Shown piece by piece: positions 16,425 through 29,831 of a DNA stretch of 64,000 bases (the stretch's first letter is position 1; every line of letters starts with the position of its first letter). A program made the translations under genes and the position numbers. The DNA comes from Paenibacillus sp. FSL H8-0332 (GTDB lineage: Bacteria; Bacillota; Bacilli; Paenibacillales; Paenibacillaceae): NCBI RefSeq assembly GCF_037963835.1, contig NZ_CP150145.1, forward strand, positions 6,386,001 through 6,450,000, given 5' to 3'. The notes under the pieces are model-generated. The model did no database searches. It saw only the letters and a program-made list of their open reading frames with translations, and was not told the origin of the DNA.

Positions 16425-18893
16425 TTATTCAGTTTCGACTGTTTTTTCCAGGGAGACCTCTGCCGGTGCTTCAACGGTGGTAACAACCAGTTCGCCGTTA
16501 ACCTCATCAATGTTAAGGGAATCCCCCTTCTTGATGTTTCCTTTGAGCAGCTCTTCGGAGAGGCGGTCTTCGATATGCTTCTGAATCGCCCGGCGGAGCG
16601 GACGGGCACCGAAGGCCGGGTCGTAGCCCTCTTTAGCCAGGAATGCTTTGGCAGCATCCGTCAGCAGGAAATCTACATCGTGCTCTCGCAGACGCTTGCG
16701 CAGCTCCTCGGACATCAGGGTAACGATCTCGGCGATATGCTTCTCATCCAGGGAGTGGAAGACAATGATCTCGTCGATCCGGTTCAGGAACTCAGGGCGG
16801 AAGCTCTTCTTCAGCTCTTCCATTACCTTACCCTTCATATTGCCGTAATCGGCACCGGCATCCTGTACCGCGGTGAAGCCTAGAGTCGAATTCTTACGGA
16901 TCGCTTGTGCGCCTACGTTAGAGGTCAGGATAATCAGTGTATTACGGAAATCGACCACGCGGCCTTTGGAATCGGTCAGACGGCCGTCTTCCAGCACCTG
17001 CAGCAGAATGTTGAACACTTCAGGGTGAGCCTTCTCAATCTCATCCAGCAGGACCACGGAATATGGCTTGCGGCGTACCTTCTCCGTAAGCTGTCCGCCT
17101 TCTTCATATCCTACATATCCTGGAGGAGCCCCAACCAGACGCGAGGTGGAGTGCTTCTCCATGTATTCCGACATGTCGATGCGGATTACCGCATTCTCGT
17201 CACCGAACATCGCTTCGGCAAGTGCCCGTGCCAGCTCGGTTTTACCAACCCCTGTGGGTCCGAGGAAGATGAAGGAGCCCATCGGACGTTTCGGGTCCTT
17301 CAGACCCGCACGTGCCCGGCGGAGTGCCCGGCTGACAGCCTTAACGGCTTCATCCTGTCCAATTACCCGTTCATGAAGCAAAGACTCCATGTTCAGCAGA
17401 CGGTCCGTCTCTTCTTCCTTCAGCTTGCTGACCGGAATGCCGGTCCAGCTGGCAACCACCTGTGCGATATCCTCAGGCGTAACCTGAGAATCGGTGCGGC
17501 CCTGCTTTTCTTTCCACTGGTTCTTCGTAGTATCCAGCTCTTCCCGAATTTTCTGCTCGGTATCGCGCAGTGCAGCAGCCTTCTCGAATTCCTGGCTTTG
17601 TACTGCGGAATCCTTCTCCTTGCGGATATCATCCAGACGCATTTCGAGTTCCTTCAGATTCGGCGGAATGGTGTAAGAATTCAGTCTTACCTTGGAGCCC
17701 GCTTCATCAATCAGGTCAATCGCCTTGTCCGGCAGGAACCGGTCCGGAATATAGCGGTCCGACAGCTTGACGGCTTCCACAATGGCTTCATCCGTAATCT
17801 TCACCCGGTGATGAGCTTCATAGCGGTCGCGGAGACCGAACAGGATCTGAACGGCTTCTTCCGGCGAAGGCTGATCCACGGTGATCGGCTGGAAGCGGCG
17901 CTCCAGGGCAGCGTCCTTCTCAATATATTTGCGGTATTCATCAAGCGTAGTGGCACCGATGCATTGCAGCTCACCACGGGCTAGAGCAGGCTTCAGGATG
18001 TTGGAGGCATCAATCGCACCTTCCGCACCACCCGCACCGATCAACGTATGAAGCTCATCAATGAACAGTACGATGTTGCCCGCTTGGCGAATCTCATCCA
18101 TGATTTTTTTGAGGCGGTCCTCGAACTCACCGCGGTATTTCGTACCGGCTACGACAGAACCCATATCAAGGGTCATTACGCGTTTGTCGCGCAGAGTCTC
18201 CGGAATTTCATTGTTGATGATCTTTTGGGCCAGACCTTCGGCAATCGCTGTTTTACCAACCCCCGGTTCACCAATCAGTACCGGATTATTCTTGGTCCGG
18301 CGGCTCAGCACCTGAATGACACGCTCAATTTCCTTGCTGCGGCCGATCACAGGGTCAAGGTTACCATCCTTGGCATAGGCCGTCAGATCGCGCGCCAGGC
18401 CGTCCAGCGTTGGTGTGCTAACGTTCGCCGGAGCTCCGCTGTGGCTGGAGGTGGCTTCACTGCTGCCCAGAAGCTGCAGTACCTGCTGGCGTGCCTTGTT
18501 CAGGCTAATGCCGAGATTGTTCAGCACACGAGCTGCTACACCCTCTCCTTCACGGATCAGACCGAGCAGGATATGCTCTGTTCCCACGTACGTATGACCC
18601 AGCTTGCGGGCTTCGTCCATGGACAGCTCAATCACCTTCTTGGCACGAGGAGTATAAGCGATGTTGGTCGGTTGCTCCTGACCTCTGCCAATCAGCGTTT
18701 CCACTTCATCCTGTATCTTCTCCAGACCTAGACCCAGTCCGATCAGTGCCTTAGCGGCAATGCCGTCTCCTTCACGAATCAGTCCGAGCAAAATATGTTC
18801 TGTCCCAATGTTGTTGTGTCCCAAACGTACGGCTTCTTCTTGCGCCAGCGCCAGCACCTTTTGTGCGCGTTCCGTAAATCTTCCAAACATCAT
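16425..18893 (-). CDS. clpC: ATP-dependent Clp protease ATP-binding subunit ClpC
   Basis: ClpC is a Hsp100 unfoldase that feeds substrates, including McsB-arginylphosphorylated proteins, to ClpP. The 822-aa protein has N-terminal Clp repeats (GHNNIGTEHILLGLIREG and GHTYVGTEHILLGLIREG), AAA-1 with Walker A GEPGVGKTAIAE (near residue 210), a middle coiled-coil/UVR segment (QSQEFEKAAALRDTEQKIRE), and AAA-2 with Walker A GPTGVGKTELARA (near 545). The C-terminus (AEVSLEKTVETE) is a little longer than in Bacillus (about 810 aa). There are two adjacent ATGs at the start. It is last in the CtsR-controlled operon. Confidence 0.97.
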   Translation of the reverse strand: MMFGRFTERAQKVLALAQEEAVRLGHNNIGTEHILLGLIREGDGIAAKALIGLGLGLEKIQDEVETLIGRGQEQPTNIAYTPRAKKVIELSMDEARKLGHTYVGTEHILLGLIREGEGVAARVLNNLGISLNKARQQVLQLLGSSEATSSHSGAPANVSTPTLDGLARDLTAYAKDGNLDPVIGRSKEIERVIQVLSRRTKNNPVLIGEPGVGKTAIAEGLAQKIINNEIPETLRDKRVMTLDMGSVVAGTKYRGEFEDRLKKIMDEIRQAGNIVLFIDELHTLIGAGGAEGAIDASNILKPALARGELQCIGATTLDEYRKYIEKDAALERRFQPITVDQPSPEEAVQILFGLRDRYEAHHRVKITDEAIVEAVKLSDRYIPDRFLPDKAIDLIDEAGSKVRLNSYTIPPNLKELEMRLDDIRKEKDSAVQSQEFEKAAALRDTEQKIREELDTTKNQWKEKQGRTDSQVTPEDIAQVVASWTGIPVSKLKEEETDRLLNMESLLHERVIGQDEAVKAVSRALRRARAGLKDPKRPMGSFIFLGPTGVGKTELARALAEAMFGDENAVIRIDMSEYMEKHSTSRLVGAPPGYVGYEEGGQLTEKVRRKPYSVVLLDEIEKAHPEVFNILLQVLEDGRLTDSKGRVVDFRNTLIILTSNVGAQAIRKNSTLGFTAVQDAGADYGNMKGKVMEELKKSFRPEFLNRIDEIIVFHSLDEKHIAEIVTLMSEELRKRLREHDVDFLLTDAAKAFLAKEGYDPAFGARPLRRAIQKHIEDRLSEELLKGNIKKGDSLNIDEVNGELVVTTVEAPAEVSLEKTVETE

Positions 18894-18929
18894 ATCTCCT
18901 GCACCTCCACGGATAATATATATCTATAA

Positions 18930-19994
18930 TTAATGTTGTGATCCCAATGTCTCCCGGAGCAGCTTCGCCCGGTACATATCGCGTTCGGTGGAAGTCAGCT
19001 CGTCACCGAACAGCTTTTGCAGAAAACCAGTCTGGGTCTTGACATTCAACTCATTGAGCACTGAAATCGACGGCCCTTCCAGAATTCCAAGGTCCACACC
19101 AAGCCGCAGATCGGAGAGCCGCTGTGCGGACTCCTTAAGCTCCATCACTGCCGCATAGGACAGAATTCCGTAGGAACGTTTGATGCGGTCCGTAATCCGG
19201 AGAGCAGAGTCGACCAGCAGGCGTTCACGTGCATTCCGTTCATGCTCTATAATCTGGGTGACTACGCTGTGAAGATTCTCGATGATCTCATTCTCGGTCT
19301 GTCCCAGCGTAATCTGGTTCGAGATCTGAAAGATATTCCCTACTGCTTCGCTGCCTTCACCATAAATTCCTCTAACGGTAAGCCCCACCTGATTGACTGC
19401 GGACAAAATGCGGTTAATCTGATGAGTCATCACCAAGGCCGGCAGATGGACCATAACCGAAGCTCTCAGCCCTGTTCCCACATTGGTGGGACAACTGGTC
19501 AGGTAACCTCTGCGGTCATCAAAGGCATAATTCACAGCAGCCTCAAAAATATCGTCGATGGCAGTTGCCCTTACCCAGGCTTCTCTGACCTGCAATCCGG
19601 GGAACAGACACTGAATGCGGAGATGATCCTCCTCATTGATCATAATGCTGACCGACTCGTCCTCATTAAGAATGACTGCTCCGCCTTTGGAATCATCCGC
19701 CAGATTAGGACTGATGAGATGCTTCTCGACCAGTACCTTTTTATCCAGCTCATCCAGCTCATCCAGTCTCAGCAGCTCAAAGTTGCCGAAATCTGCAGAG
19801 GCTTCACCCTGAAAAACGGGGGCAAGCAGGTCCAGCACCTCTTCGGACTGCTCTCTTGAGGCAAGCAGCGGGAAGGGCAGATGCTCCAGATTACGTGCGA
19901 TTCGCATACGGCTGCTGATTACAATCTCAGAATGACTGCCACCGCAGCGCATCCAGTCACTAAGTGCTTGTTCGGTAAACCGGAGACTTGACAT
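18930..19994 (-). CDS. mcsB: Protein arginine kinase McsB
   Basis: McsB phosphorylates arginines on CtsR and on damaged proteins, marking them for ClpCP. The protein is 354 aa from ATG 19992-19994 behind AGGGGGG; a TTG six bases upstream is also in frame. It belongs to the guanidino phosphotransferase family: VISSRMRIARNLEHLPFP (about residues 25-42) carries the ATP-binding Arg residues, and TSCPTNVGTGLRASVMVHLP (near 165-184) holds the catalytic loop. Its place between mcsA and clpC is conserved. Confidence 0.96.
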   Translation of the reverse strand: MSSLRFTEQALSDWMRCGGSHSEIVISSRMRIARNLEHLPFPLLASREQSEEVLDLLAPVFQGEASADFGNFELLRLDELDELDKKVLVEKHLISPNLADDSKGGAVILNEDESVSIMINEEDHLRIQCLFPGLQVREAWVRATAIDDIFEAAVNYAFDDRRGYLTSCPTNVGTGLRASVMVHLPALVMTHQINRILSAVNQVGLTVRGIYGEGSEAVGNIFQISNQITLGQTENEIIENLHSVVTQIIEHERNARERLLVDSALRITDRIKRSYGILSYAAVMELKESAQRLSDLRLGVDLGILEGPSISVLNELNVKTQTGFLQKLFGDELTSTERDMYRAKLLRETLGSQH

Positions 19995-20022
19995 GTCCAA
20001 TCCCCCCTATATATCAAAGACT

Positions 20023-20544
20023 TTACTCTTGTGGCATTTCTTTTTCAAGCTTGCGGATTCTGTCCCTCAGCTCAGCTGCGGTCTCGAACTCCTCCTGCAC
20101 AATACTCTGCTGCAATTCCTGCTTCAGCTCATCAATCTGGCGTTTGCACATGATCTGTGCACCTGCACGCTTGGGAAGCTTGCCGACATGTGCCGTACTG
20201 CCATGCACCCGTCTGAAAAGCGGGTCGAGCGTACTATCGAAATACTTATAGCAAGAGCTGCAGCCAAACCGTCCAAGCTTGCTGAACTGTGAATAGGTCA
20301 TGCCGCAGTTTTCACACTGCAGACCCTGCACATTTTGCGCTGCTGTTTTGCCCTTGCCCGAGCCTTCCAGATCAAGGAGACCGGAAAGCAAGCTGTGGAT
20401 AGAGAAGCCTCCCGCAGTCCCGGGAATCAGTTCACCCTTCTCCCGCGCACAGCTTTCGCAGATATGAAACTCCGTCTTCTCTCCGTTCACAATCTTCGTG
20501 AAGTGGAGTGTAGCCGGTTTGACGCCGCATTCCTGGCATAGCAT
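20023..20544 (-). CDS. mcsA: McsA, activator of McsB
   Basis: McsA is a zinc-binding partner that activates the McsB kinase and helps regulate CtsR. The protein is 173 aa from ATG 20542-20544 (MLCQECGVKPATLHFTKI). It has CxxC pairs in CQEC, CESC, CENC and CSSC, followed by a C-terminal UVR-type helix pair (DELKQELQQSIVQEEFETAA, then ELRDRIRKLEKEM). The frame runs seven codons further upstream, but the AGGAGGGAC site fits the ATG used here. It lies 29 bases downstream of ctsR. Confidence 0.94.
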   Translation of the reverse strand: MLCQECGVKPATLHFTKIVNGEKTEFHICESCAREKGELIPGTAGGFSIHSLLSGLLDLEGSGKGKTAAQNVQGLQCENCGMTYSQFSKLGRFGCSSCYKYFDSTLDPLFRRVHGSTAHVGKLPKRAGAQIMCKRQIDELKQELQQSIVQEEFETAAELRDRIRKLEKEMPQE

Positions 20545-20573
20545 GAGCGGTGTCCCTCCTACCATTTGACAAA

Positions 20574-21035
20574 TTATTTGCCTAATAAAGAGATTAACAT
20601 AGCCTTCATAAGCTTGGCACGAATCTCATCCCGGTACGGCAGATTAACCGTCAGGCATTCCCGGGAAACCGCGGACCGCATCAGACACGCTTCACGTTTG
20701 GAGAGGAAACGGGCCTCCTCCAGCTGATAAATCAGCCCTTCGGCACAATTCTGATCAATATCATTCCCTATTGTGGAGTTCAGATGTGCATACAAGGCCA
20801 CATTCTGAGGCAGCTCATAGCGCTGAATCCGGATATATCCGCCACCGCCGCGTTTGCTCTCCACGACATAACCCTTTTCCAATGTGAACCGTGTACTAAT
20901 GACGTAATTGATCTGAGACGGGACACAGGAGAACTGGTCCGCCAGATCATTGCGCTGAATTTCCACCGTACCTTCGGGACTTTCATGCAAAATACCTTTC
21001 AGATATTGTTCAATAATATCGGAGATATTACGCAT
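20574..21035 (-). CDS. ctsR: Transcriptional repressor CtsR
   Basis: CtsR represses clp and other stress genes and releases DNA on heat or arginine phosphorylation. The protein is 153 aa from ATG 21033-21035, seven bases after GGAGG; a GTG just upstream is in frame. It has an N-terminal helix-turn-helix (LADQFSCVPSQINYVISTRF, about residues 28-47) with the glycine-rich wing RGGGGYIRI (about 62-70) that senses heat. It heads its own operon, whose promoter carries a CtsR operator. Confidence 0.96.
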   Translation of the reverse strand: MRNISDIIEQYLKGILHESPEGTVEIQRNDLADQFSCVPSQINYVISTRFTLEKGYVVESKRGGGGYIRIQRYELPQNVALYAHLNSTIGNDIDQNCAEGLIYQLEEARFLSKREACLMRSAVSRECLTVNLPYRDEIRAKLMKAMLISLLGK

Positions 21036-21210
21036 CACTCATCCTCCAGTGTGTAAGCATTGGGTAAATCTGTACTGCGCCAACGCCTGCCGTCCAGACA
21101 TGCTCTTAAGAATTTAACCCGGGCAATGCATTAAGAATCGGCTGTGATCGCCTATGCACTGCGCTTTTCTCTAAATGTTACATTCCTGAGAACGATGAGC
21201 TCGGGGCCGC

Positions 21211-21233
21211 GTTGACTTTGACTTTCTTTGACT
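21211..21233 (-). promoter_or_regulatory. CtsR operator with an extra half-site
   Basis: On the minus strand AGTCAAA-GAA-AGTCAAA (21233-21217) matches the CtsR consensus RGTCAAA-NAN-RGTCAAA exactly. A third, imperfect repeat AGTCAAC (21217-21211) follows with a one-base overlap. It lies just downstream of the -10 box, where a bound repressor would block initiation. Confidence 0.88.
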
Positions 21234-21240
21234 TTTTCAT

Positions 21241-21268
21241 ATTATAACATATTCTCACTGAATTCCAA
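21241..21268 (-). promoter_or_regulatory. SigA promoter of ctsR operon
   Basis: TTGGAA (21268-21263), 16 bases, TATAAT (21246-21241) on the minus strand, directly upstream of the CtsR operator. The leader to ctsR (21036-21210) is about 175 bases; I see no gene in it. Confidence 0.8.
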
Positions 21269-21395
21269 GGGGTTACTCTTATTTTTTACTTATTGGCTGC
21301 ATTGTATTCCAGTTCCCTTTACAGATCACTGAATTGAGACGTTATGTATAGGAAAGCTCCTCCGCTTCCAAGGGAAGGGGAAGAGCCGTTCTCTG

Positions 21396-22568
21396 TCAGA
21401 AAAAATCGAATAATGCCGTCTCGGCCTGCGGAATCAGCGCTTCAAGCCAAGCTGTCGCCTCAGCAGTCCCCGATAATTGTCCGTACCTGGCTGCCTGATG
21501 CGGACGTTTATATCCCATCAGCAGCACAGTAAGCGTACCGATACTGCATTCAAGGTCAGCCTCTGACCGCTCGCCCTGAATCTGGGTAAACGTTGCTTCC
21601 CCCTGCTCCGACACATTCCACCGCCACAACCCGTTGTTCCAGGAAGCATGCTTATCTTCAATATAAAGCAGCCGTTCACGGTCACCCTTCGGCACATTGA
21701 AGGTCATATTCTCCACAAAAGCCTTAGCATTGACAATACGTGCCATGAAGTATGGATAATTCTCCTGCGCAATCCGCGGATCGGGGAGAAGGAAGGGAAG
21801 TATGTCATCAGCAGGCACCAGCTTCAGCTGTGCGGCTGTAATCATGGAGTCATGGTTGGCAAGAAAGGTCCACAAGCCCTGGCGGGCCAGCTCATTCACA
21901 TAGATAAATTCATCAATGATCAGCTCTTGGTTCACTATTTTATACAGCACATATCCTTCCGGTTCACCCTGCTCCGAATAAAACACACCTCTGTGCGTAT
22001 CCTCATCGAGCACTCTTTCTTTCCACCATTGCTCAGTGCGCAGGAGCGTGCCGTTATACCGCATGGCAAATGTATTGTACAACTGCTGAAATACTGCAAT
22101 ATCAGGTGTCCCGCGCTTCACAGTCCCTTGGATCTCCGTCTTATTCGGGAACTTCCCTACAGGAATGGTGTACTTCTTATATTCACAGTAGATCTCCCAG
22201 CCAAATTTACGGTAAAAAGGAATCAGGAACGGATGCAAAAAGGACAACGTTTGACCGTTCTCATTCATTGTCTTCAGCGCATGGGTCAGCAGATGGGCTA
22301 CATACCCCTGCCGGCGGTTCTCCGGCCAAGTCGCGACACCGGCAATTCCCCCCATGGAAACGGGTCTGCCCTGGATACATGCCTGTAGCGGAAGAAGCGT
22401 CAGTTGTGCGCCTATTCCATCTCCTTCAAAAAGCCCCCATATCTGGTCCGGCTTAAATTTCTCCCTGGCGCGTACCCGGTCTTCCCCGGACACCTTGTAC
22501 TGAAAAGCATATTCGGACAAGCTCAAGCTGTCCTCAAATTCTTCGTTCCGTAATTTCCTAATTTCCAT
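21396..22568 (-). CDS. Eis-like GNAT N-acetyltransferase
   Basis: A 390-aa protein from ATG 22566-22568, six bases after GGGGTG. The N-terminal GNAT domain has the acetyl-CoA-binding segment VATWPENRRQGYVAHLLTHA (about residues 78-97) and QTLSFLHPFLIPFYRKFGWE (about 110-130). A second GNAT-like half and a C-terminal SCP2-like domain (about 300-390) follow, the layout of the Eis family. Eis proteins acetylate amines such as aminoglycosides or lysines; the substrate here is unknown. It stands alone between the ctsR promoter and the rRNA operon. Confidence 0.85.
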   Translation of the reverse strand: MEIRKLRNEEFEDSLSLSEYAFQYKVSGEDRVRAREKFKPDQIWGLFEGDGIGAQLTLLPLQACIQGRPVSMGGIAGVATWPENRRQGYVAHLLTHALKTMNENGQTLSFLHPFLIPFYRKFGWEIYCEYKKYTIPVGKFPNKTEIQGTVKRGTPDIAVFQQLYNTFAMRYNGTLLRTEQWWKERVLDEDTHRGVFYSEQGEPEGYVLYKIVNQELIIDEFIYVNELARQGLWTFLANHDSMITAAQLKLVPADDILPFLLPDPRIAQENYPYFMARIVNAKAFVENMTFNVPKGDRERLLYIEDKHASWNNGLWRWNVSEQGEATFTQIQGERSEADLECSIGTLTVLLMGYKRPHQAARYGQLSGTAEATAWLEALIPQAETALFDFF

Positions 22569-22685
22569 TCTGCTCACCCCGTTAATATTTCATAGAAATC
22601 GCGACAATTATTGCTTATTAGAGAGTATAACAAGCAAATCGTCCGGATGCTAACGAGGCGCCCCGAATCGGCTTTAATACACAAG

Positions 22686-22949
22686 TTATCCACAGCCTTT
22701 GTACTAAAAAATAAAAAACCGGAAAGAGTTTCTTCCGGCAAAAACGAGTTATCCACGAATAGCAATTATCTATCCACATTATTCACTTTTTATCCACAAA
22801 ATCGGTGTATTACTTATGTTTTTTCTTGACTCATCCCTTGAATTATGCGTTATACCCCCATCCTCCGGGGATAGATTCGTTCCTGAAATTGTATCCACAT
22901 GTGTGCAACTTTTCTGTACTTACCGAAATCTATCCACAGCTTTTCCACA
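22686..22949 (+). promoter_or_regulatory. Cluster of eight DnaA-box-like 9-mers
   Basis: Against TTATCCACA, matches all read on the plus strand: 22686-22694 (perfect), 22749-22757 (TTATCCACG), 22770-22778 (CTATCCACA), 22779-22787 (TTATTCACT), 22790-22798 (perfect), 22891-22899 (GTATCCACA), 22930-22938 (CTATCCACA) and 22941-22949 (TTTTCCACA). The first five lie within 113 bases. The region between the acetyltransferase start (22568) and the rRNA terminator (22965) has no gene and is AT-rich. Without dnaA or dnaN nearby, it looks like a DnaA-binding cluster of the kind that titrates or regulates DnaA rather than oriC itself. Confidence 0.75.
22719..22738. terminator. Hairpin with A/T flanks inside the DnaA-box region
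   Basis: CCGGAA (22719-22724) pairs with TTCCGG (22733-22738), with A-runs to the left and AAAAA to the right. In the minus direction it gives a hairpin followed by T's, so it may be a second, backup terminator after the rRNA operon. Confidence 0.5.
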
Positions 22950-22964
22950 GCCCCGTCTGCACGC

Positions 22965-22995
22965 AAAAAAACCACTGTCGATTGCTCGACAATGG
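22965..22995 (-). terminator. rRNA operon terminator
   Basis: CCATTGTCGA (22995-22986) pairs with TCGACAGTGG (22981-22972) around a four-base loop, followed by seven T's, just past the 5S rRNA 3' end. Confidence 0.92.
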
Positions 22996-23001
22996 CTCAT
23001 G

Positions 23002-23119
23002 TGCTTGGCAACGTCCTACTCTCCCAGGACCCTTCGGTCCAAGTACCATCGGCGCTGGAGGGCTTAACGGTCGTGTTCGGGATGGGTACGTGTGGAACCC
23101 CTCCGCTATCGCCACCAAA
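23002..23119 (-). rRNA. rrf: 5S ribosomal RNA
   Basis: About 118 nt. The minus strand starts TTTGGTGGCGATAGCGGAGG and includes CCATCCCGAACACGACCGTT, the universal 5S loop region, then GGGAGAGTAGGACGTTGCCA near the 3' end. Boundaries are set by alignment with known Firmicute 5S ends and may be off by one or two bases. It is the last gene of the operon. Confidence 0.96.
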
Positions 23120-23198
23120 CGGGCATTTACAGCGTAAATGCTTCAGGAAATTGATTCCTGAAAACTGAATCCGAAATGAATCTGCGTGTTAGAAATTT

Positions 23199-26127
<2,929 letters not shown>

Positions 26128-26383
26128 AAATCGCTCCGGTATTGGCTCATTCGCTCATCTTGTTTTGAATAGCGCATCCGGATTACTCCGCCTGCTGGAA
26201 TATTCAAAGCCAAAAGTCCCTCATAATCCAAAACCATCGCTCAGTATCGCTAAAAACTTCAAAACTTGTTTACACAAGTTCAGCTTAAAGGAATGTTCTA
26301 AAACGCAAATTCATTTCGGTATCCAGTTTTCAAGGATCAAGTTGTATCCAGTATTTCAGACATGACAAATAGATGAAGTTTGT

Positions 26384-26459
26384 TGGTGGAGCCAAGCGGG
26401 ATCGAACCGCTGACCTCCTGCTTGCAAGGCAGGCGCTCTCCCAGCTGAGCTATGGCCCC
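26384..26459 (-). tRNA. tRNA-Ala (TGC anticodon)
   Basis: 76 nt with the 3' CCA encoded. The minus strand begins GGGGCCATAGCTCAGCTGGG, has the anticodon loop CTTGCAA (TGC) and GGTTCGATCCC in the T arm, and ends GGCTCCACCA. It is the only tRNA in the 16S-23S spacer; no tRNA-Ile is present. Confidence 0.97.
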
Positions 26460-26583
26460 GCAAATTCCATCAAAACCGAACAAATGGAAACGCTCAAGGC
26501 TTTACAAAGTAAAGCCTGCTTCAGGAAGTAAGCTTCCTGAAGACTTTTATTTGAATGTTTCCGTTGCAGGAAACGATTCTCCA

Positions 26584-28146
<1,563 letters not shown>

Positions 28147-28287
28147 GTATTTAGAAAGAGCGATTGCTCATTTTGAAACTGACGATTCATTAAATGAATC
28201 TTGTAAAAATCAAAGCGTTCCATTTGTTCAGTTTTCAAAGAACTTGCTCCCGGCATTTCAACGTTATGTATCTTGCACAGGAATTAG

Positions 28288-28401
28288 ATCATATCATTTT
28301 ATTACGTTTGTTGTCAACTTATTTTTCTTCCGCCGCTCAATTCAGCGTCGATGTCTCATAAGCACAAGAGATAATATATCATGCGCTCCAAACGTTTGCA
28401 A
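28288..28401 (-). promoter_or_regulatory. Tandem rRNA promoters P1 and P2
   Basis: P1: TTGCAA (28401-28396), 17 bases, TATATT (28378-28373). P2: TTGACA (28317-28312), 18 bases, TATGAT (28293-28288). Both are on the minus strand upstream of 16S. Tandem promoters are usual for Bacillus-group rRNA operons. The 28147-28570 interval otherwise holds only the rRNA leader and the 5' side of the divergent efflux gene. Confidence 0.8.
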
Positions 28402-28570
28402 GTCTTTTTTTGAAAGAAGATTAGACGCCACTTTTTTTGAGGTAATAATGAATAGTTGACCGCTGCCCTGCACAAATTGATTCCCATAATGCTTCATTTG
28501 TCGCTACAATAGAATTTATCTGAATATCCATAAGCACCTTACTTATTAGCTGTTCCTGAAAGGAGTTCCA

Positions 28571-29821
28571 ATGTCCAATAAGACTCTGCCTCAAGCTCCC
28601 TCCAGCCCCCTGGAGGAATCACGCAATCTGCAGCAGGCTACCATCTACCGCATTTTGCTCGCCGTCAGCTTTGTTCATTTATTCAACGATTCCATTCAGG
28701 CACTGATTCCGGCGATGTTCCCTGTACTGAAAGATAACCTGGTGCTCTCCTACGCCCAGATCGGCTGGATTGCGTTCGCACTGAACCTCACCTCCTCGGT
28801 GATACAGCCTATTATCGGCTTCGCCGCTGACCGGAAGCCGCGTCCGATCCTGCTGCCGCTGGGGATGTGCTGCACCTTTGCCGGGGTCTTTCTGCTTGCT
28901 TTTGCCGGTAATTATGTATTAGTGATTGTGTCCGTAATGCTTGTGGGCTTCGGATCAGCTGCGTTCCATCCGGAAGGGATGCGCGTGGCTCATATGGCTG
29001 CCGGTCAGCGGAAGGGGCTGTCGCAATCCATATTTCAGGTGGGCGGCAACGCCGGTCAAGCCTTGGGTCCTCTATTAATGAAGTGGGTATTCATTCCCTT
29101 CGGGCAGATAGGCGCTCTCGGCTTCACTGTTATCGCCGCTGCCGGAGTGGCCATTCAGGCCTATGTGGCCCGCTGGTACCGTGAGATGCTGGATGCCGGA
29201 TATACCTTCCGCAAAAAGTCAGCAACACGCTCCATCGACCCTGCCCGCAGCAAACGTATCCTCATTACAACAGTTATTCTGGTCTTCATCGTATTCGTGC
29301 GATCCTGGTACGGCGCCTCCATCGGCGGGTACTATGCCTTCTACTTAATGGACAAATACGGGATGACGCTGGATAAGGCGCAGATCTATATCTTCATCTA
29401 TCTCGCTGCCGGCGCTGTCGGTACCTTCTTCGGGGGCCCGCTTGCAGACCGTTTCGGCCGCCGCAATCTCATCCTGGTGTCGATGATCGGGACGGTGCCG
29501 TTTGCGCTGGCCCTGCCTTTTGTGAACCAGTTCTGGGCGGCCGTGCTGCTGATTATCTCCGGGTTCATTCTACTATCCAGCTTCTCCGTCACTGTGATCT
29601 ACGCGCAGATGCTGTATCCGGGCAATATCGGGACGGTCTCGGGTCTGATTACCGGCCTTGCCTTCGGGCTTGGCGGAATTGGCTCTGTCGTAATTGGGCA
29701 TCTGATCGACACGATCGGAATCGCCACGGTGTTCGTAGCCTGCGGCTTCCTGCCGCTGCTCGGCCTGCTGGCTCTGCTGCTGCCCGGTGATAAGAAGCTG
29801 GAGGAATGGGCAGCCGAATAA
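28571..29821 (+). CDS. MFS efflux transporter, Fsr (fosmidomycin resistance) family
   Basis: A 416-aa major facilitator with about 12 transmembrane helices. The segments FVHLFNDSIQALIPAMFPVL (about residues 35-54), GFGSAAFHPEGMRVAHMAAG (about 135-154) and LADRFGRRNLI (loop 8-9) are typical of the Fsr-like branch. Members export fosmidomycin and other compounds; the real substrate here is unknown. The ATG follows AGGAG by five bases. It converges on the penicillin-binding protein gene, and only ten bases separate the two stop codons. Confidence 0.85.
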   Translation: MSNKTLPQAPSSPLEESRNLQQATIYRILLAVSFVHLFNDSIQALIPAMFPVLKDNLVLSYAQIGWIAFALNLTSSVIQPIIGFAADRKPRPILLPLGMCCTFAGVFLLAFAGNYVLVIVSVMLVGFGSAAFHPEGMRVAHMAAGQRKGLSQSIFQVGGNAGQALGPLLMKWVFIPFGQIGALGFTVIAAAGVAIQAYVARWYREMLDAGYTFRKKSATRSIDPARSKRILITTVILVFIVFVRSWYGASIGGYYAFYLMDKYGMTLDKAQIYIFIYLAAGAVGTFFGGPLADRFGRRNLILVSMIGTVPFALALPFVNQFWAAVLLIISGFILLSSFSVTVIYAQMLYPGNIGTVSGLITGLAFGLGGIGSVVIGHLIDTIGIATVFVACGFLPLLGLLALLLPGDKKLEEWAAE

Positions 29822-29831
29822 GCAAATCTAT

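Noticed and set aside
22577..22965. A chromosomal origin (oriC) in the DnaA-box region
   Set aside because: No dnaA, dnaN, rpmH or gyr genes nearby, and the synteny places this region away from the usual origin. Kept only as a DnaA-box cluster.
29822..29831. A terminator between the efflux pump and the penicillin-binding protein
   Set aside because: Only ten bases separate the two stop codons and no hairpin with a T-run is visible.
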